A stretch of DNA of 64,000 nt from contig NC_036443.1 in NCBI RefSeq assembly GCF_002775205.1, forward strand, positions 32,128,717-32,192,716, read 5' to 3'. Position 1 is the first letter of the stretch; each line of letters opens with the position of its first letter. Both the position numbers and the translations under genes were made by a program. This document shows positions 12,619 through 23,972 of the stretch, in pieces. Under the pieces are notes generated by a model. The model was not told where the DNA came from. It saw nothing but the letters and a program-made list of their open reading frames with translations, and did not search any database. The stretch is from Xiphophorus maculatus. Its lineage: Eukaryota; Chordata; Actinopteri; Cyprinodontiformes; Poeciliidae.

Positions 12619-15391
12619 TGGCTGTCTGCTTAGATAGATGATCTCATATCCATCACTGTCTTACAGACATTATGTCCTAATGTCTGTGCTAATGTCTCAG
12701 GGTTGCTCAACCTCCTATGTCTCTTGCCTTTCACCTTTTCTCTAAATAAGGCGTTGATCATCTCTGCTCTCCTGTTAGTTCCCCTTTTTCCCTTCCTTTC
12801 ACCTTTCACCTACCATCTACCTCCAACACATCAGTGATGTTTAATTGCAGTTACACCTTCTTACACCATTTCAAGTTCAATGTCAAAATCACATTTATAT
12901 CACATTTATTTTCTTCAGCTTCTCTGATTTATCATTCATTTATGATTTTATAACCATAACTTATTAATTATACTTATTATAATCCTAATGTGAGTTATTA
13001 CAGATGTTTTTCTGAAAAGAAACCAAGAATAATCCATGATTCTAATTATTTAATACTAAAGTTACAGTTACTTGTTTTTCTTGTAAGTGTTCCCACAAAT
13101 GTTCGTGTAAATATTATTACAAGTAAACCAATATTAATATAAGTATTTTACTTTGAATCTTATCAAATTACTCAAAATGTTTAGATTTCATTCTTTAAAA
13201 CTTTCATGATTTAAAATAAGGAATAGTCTCAGCTATTTTTATAAATCTGCAGGCTGGAACTTACTTCCTCTTTTTCCAGGAAACCTGCTTTTCCTGCTTC
13301 ATGACTCTCTCTGACTGACTATGATTTCTTATGATTAGATAGAAAAAAGTAGAATTAAAGCAAAGTTTGCATGAGACAAAAACAACACACACAACCAGAT
13401 TTATTTTATTGACACCTAAGTCTACTGTTGGGCCTAGATGTCACTTGAGTGATTCATTTTAAAGATAACTTTATTTATTATTACTGTTAAACTAAAATCT
13501 CCAGCATGGGGAAGTGGGATGAGCTCGGATTTTCTTGACAAGCAGGACGTCTCAGAACTCACTGGACCTCTCCCAGTGTGACCAGCAGACTGAAGCCCTG
13601 CCTGTGGCCAGTGTTCCCAGTATAATAAATACATGTTTTATTCTTTCACTTTTTGTGTACTTTTAAATAAATCAGTCTGAAGTGTTAGTGTATTAATACA
13701 GCTTATGTAATTAAATAAAAATGATTTACTCTTAGATTTTTTTTCACCCTTTGCTGTCAATAGCAGAGTTGACATAATGTAATTTTTTTTCTGGAAAAAA
13801 GTAAGACAAATATGTAGTTTAATGTTTGACAATAACTGATAAATCAAAAGTCATTTATCAATAAAATATAAAAAAATAAATAGTTTTTTTCTTCTCTTGA
13901 AATGTTGAATGTACATTAAATTATGAAATCATGTAAATATGTTCTTGAATAAAACACTGTAAAAGTGTGTCTGTTCATCAATGTCAATATAAAAAACTAT
14001 CAGAATCATTTCTAGCAAATTAAAATATTGTGCTCTTTATTCAGAAATCTCCCAAAATAATTAAATAATCACATTAAAAGTTAGAAACTCTGTCTTTAGT
14101 CATTTCTGTGATTACCAAATATATTAGTGTGTGTGAGAAAATGTGTCAATGACATTTATTAACTTAAAATACTTAGTAGAACGGCACTTTGTGAAGTTTG
14201 GTCCAGTTACTTGTGTTAGCTTACTGTCACATAGGCCACGTTCAATATGGCGGACGCTGTGACAAATCACAGCAACGGGCCGACCTATATGGAGATAAAA
14301 CTGTCTCATAATTCACAAATGCACAGACCAAGATTCACAAATGCAAAAAATTCACAAATGCAAAGAACAAGATCCACACTTGTATTTTTGATGCAAACAC
14401 AAATATATCTTGATTTACACGCTGTTTCTGGCCTGTGAGTTTCGCTGCTTTTGTGTGTGAATTTTGAGACTCCCCTGACATCTCAATCCACAAATGTCTT
14501 TTTTAAAAATAAATTGTATATCTGATTGGATTATCAGCAACCAATCAGCTAGCTGAAGTTGTTTCACCCAATCATATGAACGAAGCCCCACATTGGGGTA
14601 ACCTATGTTTCAGCCAATCACATTAACCCATTCCAACAGCGCTGTAGCTATGACGAAGCACCGAAAGTTTAGACCTCAGCCTGGGACAGAGGTGAAATAT
14701 CTATCTAATGTATTTAGCTATTTATCTCCACGTTATCATTATTAATGTTAATTGATTTAATTGTGCAACTATCATCACAAGCTAGCGATCTAAGTGAGTA
14801 AGCTGTGCTACCCAGCTATGCTAGCGCTTCTGCATGCTAATAGCGTCAGGCTAGCGTCTTTCTATATATAGTTGAATTTATTCAAGGTAGCCTTTTTATA
14901 TTATCTTATAAAACCCTAGTCCTTAATTGATGAATTATCATAGTAGTGTAATAATTCACTTAAGTCTTGCTTTTCAGAAACACAAAGTGATGTTTTTATT
15001 TTATTTATCCTACCAGGCTGATGAACATGCTATCTGCCAAAACATGCTACGCCTCCCTGGAACTATAATATAAAAAGATTTGATTGGTGGGTACATCCCT
15101 GAATATAATAATAAAAATCAACTAACAGCAAGTGATTAAAAGTAAATATTTATTTGTGTCCCTTAGGAATCAGTGAGACATGAAATCCTTCAGATTGTGA
15201 GAAGGACTAAGATCCTGATCCACCCGGACTTTGTCCTCCATGGACCAGGTCCATTTTAAAGGATTTCCAGAACTTTTGGGATTTTGAACTTGAGGTCTTC
15301 CTATATGCAGATTGTTTTGAACATTTTAATAAAGGACTGATGTACTGCTTCAAATATAATTCCTGTATTTTAAACATTAATTGCTTTAGAG
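12619..15391. other. AT-rich stretch, no supported gene
   Basis: This is strongly AT-rich from about 12830 to 14130. A short imperfect tandem repeat of ATTCACAAATGCA units lies at 14311-14375. The segment near 14243-14260 contains CAATATGGCGGACGC, resembling a YY1-type site with an ATG, but the 63-codon frame after it is built largely from the tandem repeat. No exon is supported. Confidence 0.45.
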
Positions 15392-16611
15392 CAGTGGTTT
15401 TTAACCTGGGTTCGGTCGAATCCCAGGGGTTCGGCGGAGCCTCTGCCGCGGAGGTAAAGACACACCTGTGTAAAGTCGTGATGCCCCGCCCCACTTGGCC
15501 ATCACTGGCTGCAGAGGATCATGTTACTTTGCTCGGCCAATCAGTGCTGCGGGGCATTTAATGCGCGCAGTATCAGCGGCTGTCGTAGTTGTACGTCGCG
15601 TGGTTTCTTTCTTAATATTTTAATCCATACTAAATATGTCGAGCAAAAAAAGAAGAAAATGAACAGACTTTGCTCTGAAGACGCACCTGCCAAGGTGAAG
15701 CCACGCCTCTCTGAAGCCACGCCTCTCTCTCTGAACTGGTCTCCCAAAGACAGCAGCAGAAGTCTCACTGATTTACAGGTATGTCATTTGTGCAACACTT
15801 TATTCTGGCCCCAAAAAAGTATTTTGTGGATTCAAAACGACAAAAAACAAATTACATTTAAAATAAAATAAAAATTAAGTTATTAAAAAAAAAATTAATT
15901 CTTTGAAAAAATCTAAATTTATTTTTAATTTGTAAAATAGTAAAAAAATATTTTTGGGGGTTGAAATTCTTTTATGGAGCCGAAATATTTTTGGGGGGCC
16001 AGAATAAAGTAACACTGTAACTTGCTGTGAGTTCATGGTTTTGTTCTTTGAGCAAAGTGACGTTCATGCGCGGCTCATTTTGTGCACCAGCAAAAAAACA
16101 TATACATACAGTACAGACCAAAGGTTTGGACACACCTTCTAATTCAATGGGTTTTCTTTATTTTCATGACTATTTATAAGGCAATAAATCCCACTTATTA
16201 ACCTGACAGGGCAGGTTGACCTATGAAGTGAAAACCATTTCAGGTGACGACCTCTTGAAGCTCATCAAGAAAATGCAGAGTGTGTGCAAAGCAGTAATCA
16301 CAGCAAAAGGTTGCTACTTTGAAGAAACTAGAATATAAGGGGTAGGTATTTTAGTTGTTTTACACTTTTTTGTTTAGTGCATATTTCCACATGTTGTTCA
16401 TAGTTTTGATGCCTTCAGTGTGAATCTACAATGTCAATAGTCATGAAAATAAAGGAAACTTTGAATTTAAAGGTGTGTCCAAACTTTTGGTCTGTACTGT
16501 ATGTCTTGAATTTGGAAAAAAAAATAAAAAATTTATCACTAAAGAAGGGTTCGGTGAATGCGCATATGAAACTGATGGGTTCGGTACCTCAAACGAGGTT
16601 AAGAACCACAG
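15392..16611. mobile_element. hAT-like DNA transposon (host of a nested Tc1 MITE)
   Basis: The left end is CAGTGGTTTTTAACCTGGG and the right end is GAGGTTAAGAACCACAG, matching the common hAT terminal inverted repeat CAGTGGTTCTTAACC. Flanking 8-mers (CTTTAGAG at 15384-15391 and CTTTCAAC at 16612-16619) agree at five positions, so the target duplication is eroded or the ends are off by a base. The inside ends also share the motif GGGTTCGG. No transposase frame remains. The interior is interrupted at 16107-16501 by a Tc1-type element. Confidence 0.75.
16109..16499 (+). mobile_element. Tc1/mariner MITE-like deletion derivative, nested
   Basis: The ends CAGTACAGACCAAAGGTTTG and its near reverse complement at about 16480-16499 form terminal inverted repeats, flanked on both sides by TA (16107-16108, 16500-16501), the Tc1/mariner target site. 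The interior (about 16258-16335) keeps a fragment resembling the 3' end of a fish Tc1 transposase region, while the rest of the transposase is deleted. It sits entirely inside the hAT element at 15392-16611, so it inserted later. Confidence 0.85.
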
Positions 16612-16879
16612 CTTTCAACAAATGGCTACATCAACCAGGACGGTCATGCTGCATACACACTACGAAAAAGTGCTTGTTTTTACAACTGTACCAGCTTTCA
16701 TGCTTTTCAGGGTAACAATTGTACATTTTTACTAAACCTGGCTAATTTAACATAGCACTAATAATAGTACACACAGTCTAAGATGCAGACATCTTATTAG
16801 ACTGGGATCACAAAGCTGGTGTGCACACTCTGTAATATTTAGAAGAAAGTACTGAAAAAAGGTTGTGGTAATGCTTTCA

Positions 16880-17180
16880 AATTCAAAAATACTTTATCAA
16901 TCACAAAGGGAAATGAAATGATGTTGTAACTCATTCAGATTCTTCAGTTATTGAAGATGGTGATGGCTGTTGGGAGTATGCTCAAGGTTGTCCATAACTT
17001 TGATTTTATGAAGAATCCTTCTTTGCACCATTGTCTCCAGAGGCTCCACAGTCGTCCCAGAACAGAACCAGCCTTCTTTATCAGGCCACAGCTCTATCCA
17101 ATCTATGCCAGTGACTTTGAGTAGGACAGAGATGATCTTTATGCAATTCCAGCTTGTTGCAACTGATGACTTCACAAAAG
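16880..17180 (-). mobile_element. L2-like LINE 3' fragment
   Basis: On the minus strand a 75-codon frame (17175-16948) contains WPDKEGWFCSGTTVEPLE followed by ETMVQRRILHKIKVMDN. This has the pattern of the C-terminal domain of fish L2-type reverse transcriptases, which usually read close to VVEKRTLNKLLSIMDN. The end near 16880-16915 resembles the AATAAAGT-type LINE 3' tail. The copy is 5'-truncated and frameshifted. Confidence 0.65.
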
Positions 17181-17196
17181 CAAACTACCAGCTGGA

Positions 17197-17413
17197 TCAG
17201 ATCCTCAGATCCAGGCCTGGAGGGCCGCTGTCCTGCAGCTGTTAGAGGCGTCTCTTCTTCAACACACCCGAGTCAAGTAATGAGGATGTTATTCTGGAGA
17301 ACCCGACTGCACTGAGGAAGTGATTCAGCTATTAGAGTCAGGTGTGTTGGACCAGGGACACATCTACAGGTCGCCGGCCCCTGAGGTCTGGAGTTGAGGA
17401 GCCCAGTGCTAGA
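17197..17413. mobile_element. Palindromic hAT-type MITE, damaged left end
   Basis: The left part (CTGGAGGGCCGCTGTCCTGC, about 17217-17236) and the right part (CTACAGGTCGCCGGCCCCTG, about 17365-17384) are imperfect reverse complements of the same family found intact at 18158-18428. The right end reads GGAGTTGAGGAGCCCAGTG. The left terminus is missing or diverged. Confidence 0.5.
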
Positions 17414-18157
17414 TGAGGAATTAAAATAAAAGGCATAGAACTAGTTCCCATATCAGGAACTTAACATATTAAAAACAGTCATTGTCCACAAAAAAGAAAA
17501 AAAAACTCAGCAGATGTAGGTAATGAGCTTCAGAATTAATTAATTTTTAAGTGATTTTATTTCAGAAGAGATACTGACTAGAGGTTGATGACATGAGACC
17601 CTAACAAGTCCAAACCAGAACTTCTGGAAGTCAGAACCAAGACCAAGACCTGGAGAAAGTCCTGCAGGTCTGGAAGGGGCTGGGAGCTCCACCTTCACCG
17701 GGTCACACAGAACATCTGGTGACACTATGCAAGAGAAAACTTGTACTGATTAATCCACAAACATGTATATTGTAGTAGATCTTTCAAAAAGTCTGAAGTA
17801 ATGATTGTCTCAAATTCATATAAACAAATCCAGTTTTGAGACTGAGATAATCCAGTACAGATTACATCATCAATGCTTAATGTTTAGACATGGCTTTCAA
17901 ATATAAGACAGATCAATCTGCTATTGCACATCAATGTGTATTTTGAAGATGGGGACATATTTTGGCATATTCAGATATGTATGATAAGTTAAGAAAAAAT
18001 CACTTCGTGTTTCTCAAAAGCACGACTTAAGTGAATTATTACATTGCTATAATTAAAGGGTCAGGACTTTATAACAATTCATAATATAGAAAGACTATTA
18101 TGGTGTGGAGAACAGCTTCTGTGCTGCTAATTACACAGAAACCGGAGCTGCTACCGG

Positions 18158-18428
18158 CAGGGGTCTCAAACTCCAGTCCTCGAGGGCCGCAGTCCTGCAA
18201 CTTTTAGATGTGCCTCTGCTGCACCACACCTGAAAAGAATAATTTCCCTGCTGGGATGAATAAAGTAATCCTATTCTATTCTAATAATTAGGTCTCTAGG
18301 CTCTGGAGAACTGATCTACACAAGCAGGAGGTAATTAAGCCATTTCATTCCAGCGTTTTGTACCTGTGGCACATCTAAAAACTGCCGGACTAACTGCGGC
18401 CCTCGACGCCTGGAGTTTGAGACCCCTG
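18158..18428. mobile_element. Palindromic hAT-type MITE carrying an L2 tail insertion
   Basis: It begins CAGGGGTCTCAAACTCCAG and ends CTGGAGTTTGAGACCCCTG, a near-perfect terminal inverted repeat of the common fish 'CAGGGGTCTCAAACTCC' MITE. Inner parts of both arms are also complementary. Flanking 8-mers do not match. At about 18236-18285 the left arm is interrupted by AATTTCCCTGCTGGGATGAA plus AATAAAGT and TATTC repeats, the 3' tail of an L2-like LINE. Confidence 0.75.
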
Positions 18429-18844
18429 GACCAGTATAATGAGGGGTTTTGATTTGTGATAAATGTGTCCGAGTGAGACATCGCTGTTGTTAAGCTCATC
18501 TCTGGTCAAGCGGCGATGCTTTCTGTAGTCAGTGTCTCCCTCTGCTGGTGGTTGAAGGAAGCAGCAAACAGGAAGCTGCTGGTAACACGTGGTCTTAATG
18601 GGCCGTTTGACAGCCAGCGGTACTGACCCAGTTCGCCAAACTGGACCAGAACCAAACCACAGTTTCAATGAGAAAAGAGAATTTAATTCAATCTACGTTC
18701 TATTATATTTTAAATTAAATACGTTAATTCAAAACAAGCTAATAAAACTAATTGCAATGTTTTTGTTTATGACCCGCCCATTTTCTCGGTTTGTCCAATC
18801 AGCGCCCAGGGTGAGCTGGCATAAACGTGCCAGGAAGTACTCGA

Positions 18845-18936
18845 CATAGCAGGTTAAGCTAACGGCTAATAGAGCAGCCAGCAGTCCGTTCGTTCCCTCT
18901 CTGATTCCGGTTCTGGTCCCGGTTCTGCGCTGTAAG
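18845..18936 (+). promoter_or_regulatory. BCAP31: Probable BCAP31 promoter-proximal region and 5' untranslated exon
   Basis: This segment ends in TGTAAG followed by a consensus splice donor GTGAGT at 18937, and the next acceptor (19610-19611) precedes the BCAP31 start codon by eight bases. It therefore fits a non-coding first exon. The 5' boundary is a guess, since no TATA box was seen. Confidence 0.45.
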
Positions 18937-19619
18937 GTGAGTCAGGGACGCTGAAGGAGGGCTGAAGGAAATATTACTCAGAGTTCCACGGCCAGGTCCA
19001 GTATTGTCAAGGTTGCCGGATCCAGCAAATAGACGGAATCAGTTGATTAAAGCATCACTCGACAGTTTGACTTTAATTTTCAGGAAATAGACTGAGCCGG
19101 ATCCAGTTTAAAGCTTCTTCGGGGAACCAGTCCAGGTTCTTGTTCCCTCGGAGTTCTGGAGCTGAAGGAAGCCTTCAGGCTGCCACACCTCCCGGGAAAT
19201 GATCCACTGGACCCGGAACATTCCTGGAGAACCGATTCTCCAGAACCACAAGAAATATTCACACCAGGCGCCTCCTTGATTTGCTCTGTTAAAGTATTTA
19301 CACCCTGAACCTACTAAAAGGATATGTAGGGTCACTGAGAATGACCTTTGACCCCCCCCCCATTGCCCTGCTGAGTTGATTGAATTCAGACTCAGAGGTT
19401 TTGTAGGTCAGACTTTGGCTAGGCCACTTGACCTGGTGGTGGCCTTTGACCTGGAGATTTTGGTCTGAATGACCGGGACCAGACTAACCGTTCTGATCGG
19501 GTTCTGGTCCGACTACACAAGGAAGCTCAGAGATTATCGGATCAGATCAGGAATGGTTCTGAACCAACTGGACTGATGTGGTTCTGATGGGTCTGTCTCT
19601 CTCCGGTCCAGGAGTCCAG

Positions 19620-20650
19620 ATGAGTCTCCAGTGGACGGCCGTGGCCACCTTCCTCTACGCCGAGGTCTTCCTCGTCCTGCTGCTCTGCATTCCCTTCGTC
19701 TCACCTAAGAGGTCAGTCACCTAGATCTGCTGCACCTAGATCTGCTGCTGCATCTAGAACAGTGGAGCCCAAAGTGGGTCCTGGAGGTCCGGCATCCTGC
19801 AAGTTTTATTCTCTCCCTGGTACCAACAACCTTCTCAGCAGGTCAAGGTTCTCCTAAGGCCTCTAAGGAGCCATCATTGGATCCAGGTGTGTTAAACCAG
19901 GGAGAGACTAGAACATGCAGGATGTCGGGCCTCCGGGACCGACTGTGGACCCCCCTGATCTAGAAGCTTCCAGAGAGAAAATGGCTCTAATAAAATAATT
20001 CTGGTTCTGGAGGACGTTGAGTCCAGACTGAAGATCATTTATTGTGACTTCAGTACTATTGAGCACATCAGCAACGCTGGTTGCTGGAACCCGACTCTTT
20101 CGGGTTTCTTTTGTGCTGTCGTCATGGTGAATCGCGTTATCTGCATGCCATTGGTCGGGGCTTCCTGTTCTCTGGACTCAGAGTTCAGTTACTCTGAGTT
20201 CGTTTCTCCTGGTCTGAAACTGAAACCCTGAGAATTTGAGCTGGGTATTTTTACTCTTTCTTTCTGAACCGGGAACTGGACTCATCCCGGTTCTGACCCA
20301 GTTTTTCTCCTGGTGCGTTCAGGTGGAGTCGGATCTTCAAGTCCCGGCTGGTGCAGACCGTGGCGCTCTATGGGAACACCTGGTTCATGGTGGCCATCGC
20401 CATTCTCGTCTTCCTCCTCATCGGTACATCGGCCTGAACGCTCCCGACCTGGCTGGTCGCTGGTCTGTTGCCGTGGTAACGTGGTGTGTGTGTGTGTCCA
20501 GACGCGTTCCGCGAGGCGAGGAAGTACAGCCTGACGGACAAGGTGGACGTGACCAACAACCCAACGGCCATCGAACACATCCACATGAAACTGTTCAGAG
20601 CGCAGAGGAACGAGTACATTGCCGGCTTCGCCCTGCTGCTCTGCCTGTGA

Positions 20651-20701
<51 letters not shown>

Positions 20702-21627
20702 TCCATCAGCCTGGGCCCGCCTGCTGCTTTTGGTTCATGTGTCCTACCAGTAGAGGGCAGCAGCAGCCCGCCTGCTGCGTTGCAGCAGCTGCAGCATGTG
20801 ATTCTGCAGCTGCTGCAACCCGAGTCTGGGAGGAAGTTCTCCTGCGCCGGGAGTCAGGAGGAAACGCGTGGCTGGAACAGGCGCAGCTGCTGGGAGTATT
20901 TCGGGGCTGTGATGTCATCGGCGGCCATATTTGGAGCGGAGGAAGCCCTTTCTCTGCCGCTCCGCTTCTGGTCGGAACGACCCGATAGGGTTCCCGGCTT
21001 GGAGGATGGAGAGGAAGCCGCCTTGCTGTTTGGATCAGTTTCCAATCTCACAGCGATCCATCCGCCGCTGAAAGTAGTCCCAGTGCTCCCAGTGCTGGTC
21101 CCAGACTGGAGGGAAAGGCCGCGGAGTCACTGTAGCCGACATTCAGTTTTAATGTTTCATTTCATGTTTCTGACGCTGAAAGATCTTCAGATGAACATCA
21201 TCTACACCAGACTGGGAGCAGCTGGACCTTTACAGTCAGACCAGAACCATGTGGGGAGTCGGGTCAGAACCAGCGTTCTGTTTGGACATCCAGCTGAGCT
21301 GCTGGAAATGATGGCAGCGGGTCGGCGGCGTCGCAGCATCTTTGCGTTGTGGAGCGGAAACCTGCCACAAATAGCTGCAGCTGCCTGAAGGCCCCTGAAT
21401 GCATCAGCAGGCAGATATTTACAAGCTGCACGTGTTCCTGGGTCACATGACAACATGGCCGCCTCCTGCTGACTCCACGCAGCTGTTGCATTGTAGAGAC
21501 CACAAATTTACATACTCCCAACATGAACACAGCGCTGCCTCCTCCTGACGAGTCAAGTTATAGAAACATCGGCGTCCTCGCCTGCTGCTCCCTTCCTCTT
21601 ACTCACTCTGACATCATCGCCTTCAGC

Positions 21628-21665
<38 letters not shown>

Positions 21666-22918
21666 TGTGACCCTCAGAGCCTGGAAATGTCAGCGATGAC
21701 TGGATGTGTTTCAACCCCCTGATCCCAGGAGAGTTCATGCTGCTGACTGACTGTTGGTGTGTTTGTGCTGCAGGCTGCTGCGGCGCCTCGCCACGCTGCT
21801 GTCGCAGCAGGCCACCCTCATGGCGTCCAACGAGGCGTTCAGGAAGCAGGCGGAGGGCGCCAGCGCCGCGGCGCAGAGCTTCATGGAGGAGAACGAGGCG
21901 CTGCAGGAGGTGACGACCGCCTCTTCCTCCTCTCTGGTTCTACGGGTCGTCTGAGGCGGATCGGCGCCGGCGATGCCGCAGACGGTTGGCGTGTTGCTGC
22001 CAACACGACGACCGTCTGCTGCCGGGTTTCCGTCGACGCTGATTTCTGAATGTTTTGAATTGTGGCGTGGATGGAAACGACTTCCTTCTCCTCACAGAAA
22101 CGTTTGAGCTTCTTAGATGGATGGAGTTCAGATTGCAGCGTCGCTCAGGTCAGCTGGAGGGCAAAGGTCACAGCTGGAAGTCCTGAAATGCATTCAGCTA
22201 CTCAGTCCAGTTAGTGCAGTCCGGTCTGTTTGGTAGCAGATGACATCATCGTAACGAGCCAATCAAAAGCGCAGGTTTGAATGGGCGGAGACGGGCCAGA
22301 TTAAACAGATTATTGTTTAATCCAGGAGGTAACAGGAAGTCAGAGGAGCAGTTGAGATTAGCAGCTGATGCTAGTTTAGAGGAACTTTCTGGATAAATCA
22401 GAGCGAGTGAATGCGTAACGTTCGGGTCAGTCAGGACGTTAACGTTTGTGTTCCCATGTTTTCCTCAGAAACTGCGTGAGGCTGGAATCGAACTTCCAGA
22501 AGCCGGAAAGAAAGGAACGGGAATCCAGGAGGAGAACAAGGTTCTGAAGGAGGAGCTGAAAACCCTGAAGGAGCAGCTGCAGGACACCAAGAAAGGTCAG
22601 GAGGTCACATGAGAGCTGAAGAAACTTTAAGGTTTAATCTGACCTCTGATGTTCTGATGCAGCTCTTCAGAAATCAGACAGCGACGTGACGGCGATGAAG
22701 AAACAGGCTGAGAACCTGACGGTGGAGTACGACCGGCTGCTGCAGGAGCACAGCAAGCTGCAGGCGAGTTCCTCCAGTCAGCGGCACACCGAGGGCCCGG
22801 CAGGACCGCCTTAAATCAGTCAGACCGCCTTAAATCAAAGAGAATCTGACCTCCCATGTAACGCTGTCTTTGCCCTGCTCTCTGCCTGCAGGCGAGCAGC
22901 GACAAGAAGTCCGACTGA
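19620..22918 (+). CDS. BCAP31: B-cell receptor-associated protein 31 (ER membrane chaperone)
   Basis: Complete gene. Coding exons are 19620-19711, 20323-20423, 20502-20646, 21774-21909, 22469-22595, 22663-22763 and 22892-22918, giving 242 residues against about 246 in human. The N-terminus MSLQWTAVATFLYAEV is almost identical to human BAP31 and argues against its paralogue BCAP29. Three membrane segments lie at about 7-27, 43-64 and 103-122; the cytosolic tail from about 125 is a coiled coil, rich in leucine and charged residues. It ends KKSD, a dilysine (KKxx) ER-retrieval signal. BAP31 sorts membrane proteins leaving the ER, aids ER-associated degradation and in mammals takes part in caspase-8 signalling. 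The AAVDG caspase sites of the mammalian protein are absent. The last intron uses a GC donor (22764). Acceptor and donor sites otherwise follow GT-AG. It is convergent with SLC6A8. Confidence 0.96.
19760..19957. mobile_element. hAT-type MITE with perfect 8-bp target duplication, in a BCAP31 intron
   Basis: The element begins CAGTGGAGCCC and ends GGACCCCCCTG, with extended complementary arms (for example GTCCTGGAGGTCCGGCATCC against the reverse of the right arm). It is flanked on both sides by ATCTAGAA (19752-19759 and 19958-19965). The family resembles the MITEs at 17197 and 18158. Confidence 0.88.
20652..20699. repeat. (AC)24 microsatellite at a BCAP31 5' splice site
   Basis: The repeat begins at intron position +6 after the donor of the exon ending at 20646 and is uninterrupted for 48 bases. 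Confidence 0.97.
21631..21669. repeat. (GT)n microsatellite in the same BCAP31 intron
   Basis: Fifteen GT units are followed by an interrupted GGGTGTGTG tail. It lies in the intron 20647-21773, about 930 bases after the complementary (AC)24 tract and about 105 bases before the acceptor. Confidence 0.97.
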
Positions 22919-23166
22919 CGATTCGGTTCCAGCCCGTCGTCTTCATCGCCGCTTCAGACGTTTGCAGCTTCGACGTCATCATCCTGCTCTGATGTCGGTG
23001 GCCATGCTGCGCTGTGATTGGCTGATCCCTCTGTCTTTTTACGTCTCTTCTTGAGAGCTTTCTGTTTCCTTTTATGTTTGTAACCAACGTGAAGCTGCTG
23101 ACCTCTGACCTCTGAGGACAAACGTGACTCCAGATTATGTTTTCTGCAGGAAAAGATTCATTCCAA

Positions 23167-23172
23167 AATAAA
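23167..23172 (+). terminator. BCAP31: Likely BCAP31 polyadenylation signal
   Basis: AATAAA lies about 250 bases after the stop codon. Further AATAAA hexamers at 23378 and 23567 could serve longer transcripts. Confidence 0.55.
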
Positions 23173-23767
23173 AGCATCAGCCATAACGTTTGAAGCATTG
23201 TGCTTTAAGATGAGAAAATGTCCTTCAGTCTAAAGCGGTTCCTTGGTTCTGTTGTGGCTGTTTGGACCCGTTTCTGTCTCCAAACAGAACCAGGCTTGGT
23301 TCTGGATCAGTTTGGGCCGAGAAACATGACAGTTTTTCTGACTTATTGATCAGATTTTTGTTTTAATGGTAGAATATAATAAACTTGTTTCTGTTCTTCT
23401 TCAGAGTCTGTCTGGTTCTGGTTCTGGTGTCTGAGATGCCACAGAATCTCTTTGGTTCTGATTCTTCTGAGTTCTGCTCTTTAGTTTTTCCATCACTTGG
23501 TGAAGCTGAGGCGTTTTGAACGGCGCTGCGCTCTGATTGGCCGGACGGTTGTGACAGAAACAAACTAATAAACACTTCAGTGATTTAAAACAAAGTTGTT
23601 GTTTCACTGAGAGGAGATGTGATGAAGGTTTGCTGCCGAGTTAAAATTTTACCTAAACAGATTAATCGTCATGGAAACGGCTCTGCAGATGAGAAACTGA
23701 GTTTCAGGTTAAACATGACGGCTCGTCCTCCTCCTCCTCACACCTGAAGTGTTTTAAATGTCTGGGG

Positions 23768-23972
23768 CGTGCCGTGGTGGCGTAGCGGTTAGCGCGACTC
23801 ATATTTGGAGGCCTTGAGTCCTCAACACGGCCGTCGCCGGTTCGACTCCCGGACCCGACGATATTTGCCGCATGTCTTCCCCCCTCTCCTTCCCCGTTTC
23901 CTGTCAGCCTACTTTTGTAAAAAGGGACACTAGAGCCACAAAAGACCCCTGGAGGGGTAAAAAAAAAATACA
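23768..23972 (+). mobile_element. tRNA-derived SINE
   Basis: The head carries RNA polymerase III promoter boxes: A box TGGCGTAGCGG (23778-23788) and B box GGTTCGACTCC (23839-23849), with tRNA-like spacing. A non-tRNA body follows, and the copy ends in an A-rich tail (23960-23970). It is not a functional tRNA: the cloverleaf is incomplete and the body continues well past the tRNA part. It lies between the BCAP31 3' end and the SLC6A8 3' end. Confidence 0.85.

Noticed and set aside
20236..20988. A 250-codon plus-strand frame
   Set aside because: It is a shifted frame over two BCAP31 exons and the (CA)n repeat; the true BCAP31 frame is spliced.
19620..22918. BCAP29 rather than BCAP31
   Set aside because: The N-terminus MSLQWTAVATFLYAEV, the SQQATL and ASNEAF segments, and linkage to SLC6A8 fit BCAP31; BCAP29 differs in all three.
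23768..23850. Possible tRNA gene
   Set aside because: A and B boxes are present, but the cloverleaf is incomplete and a SINE body with A-tail follows, so it is a tRNA-derived SINE.
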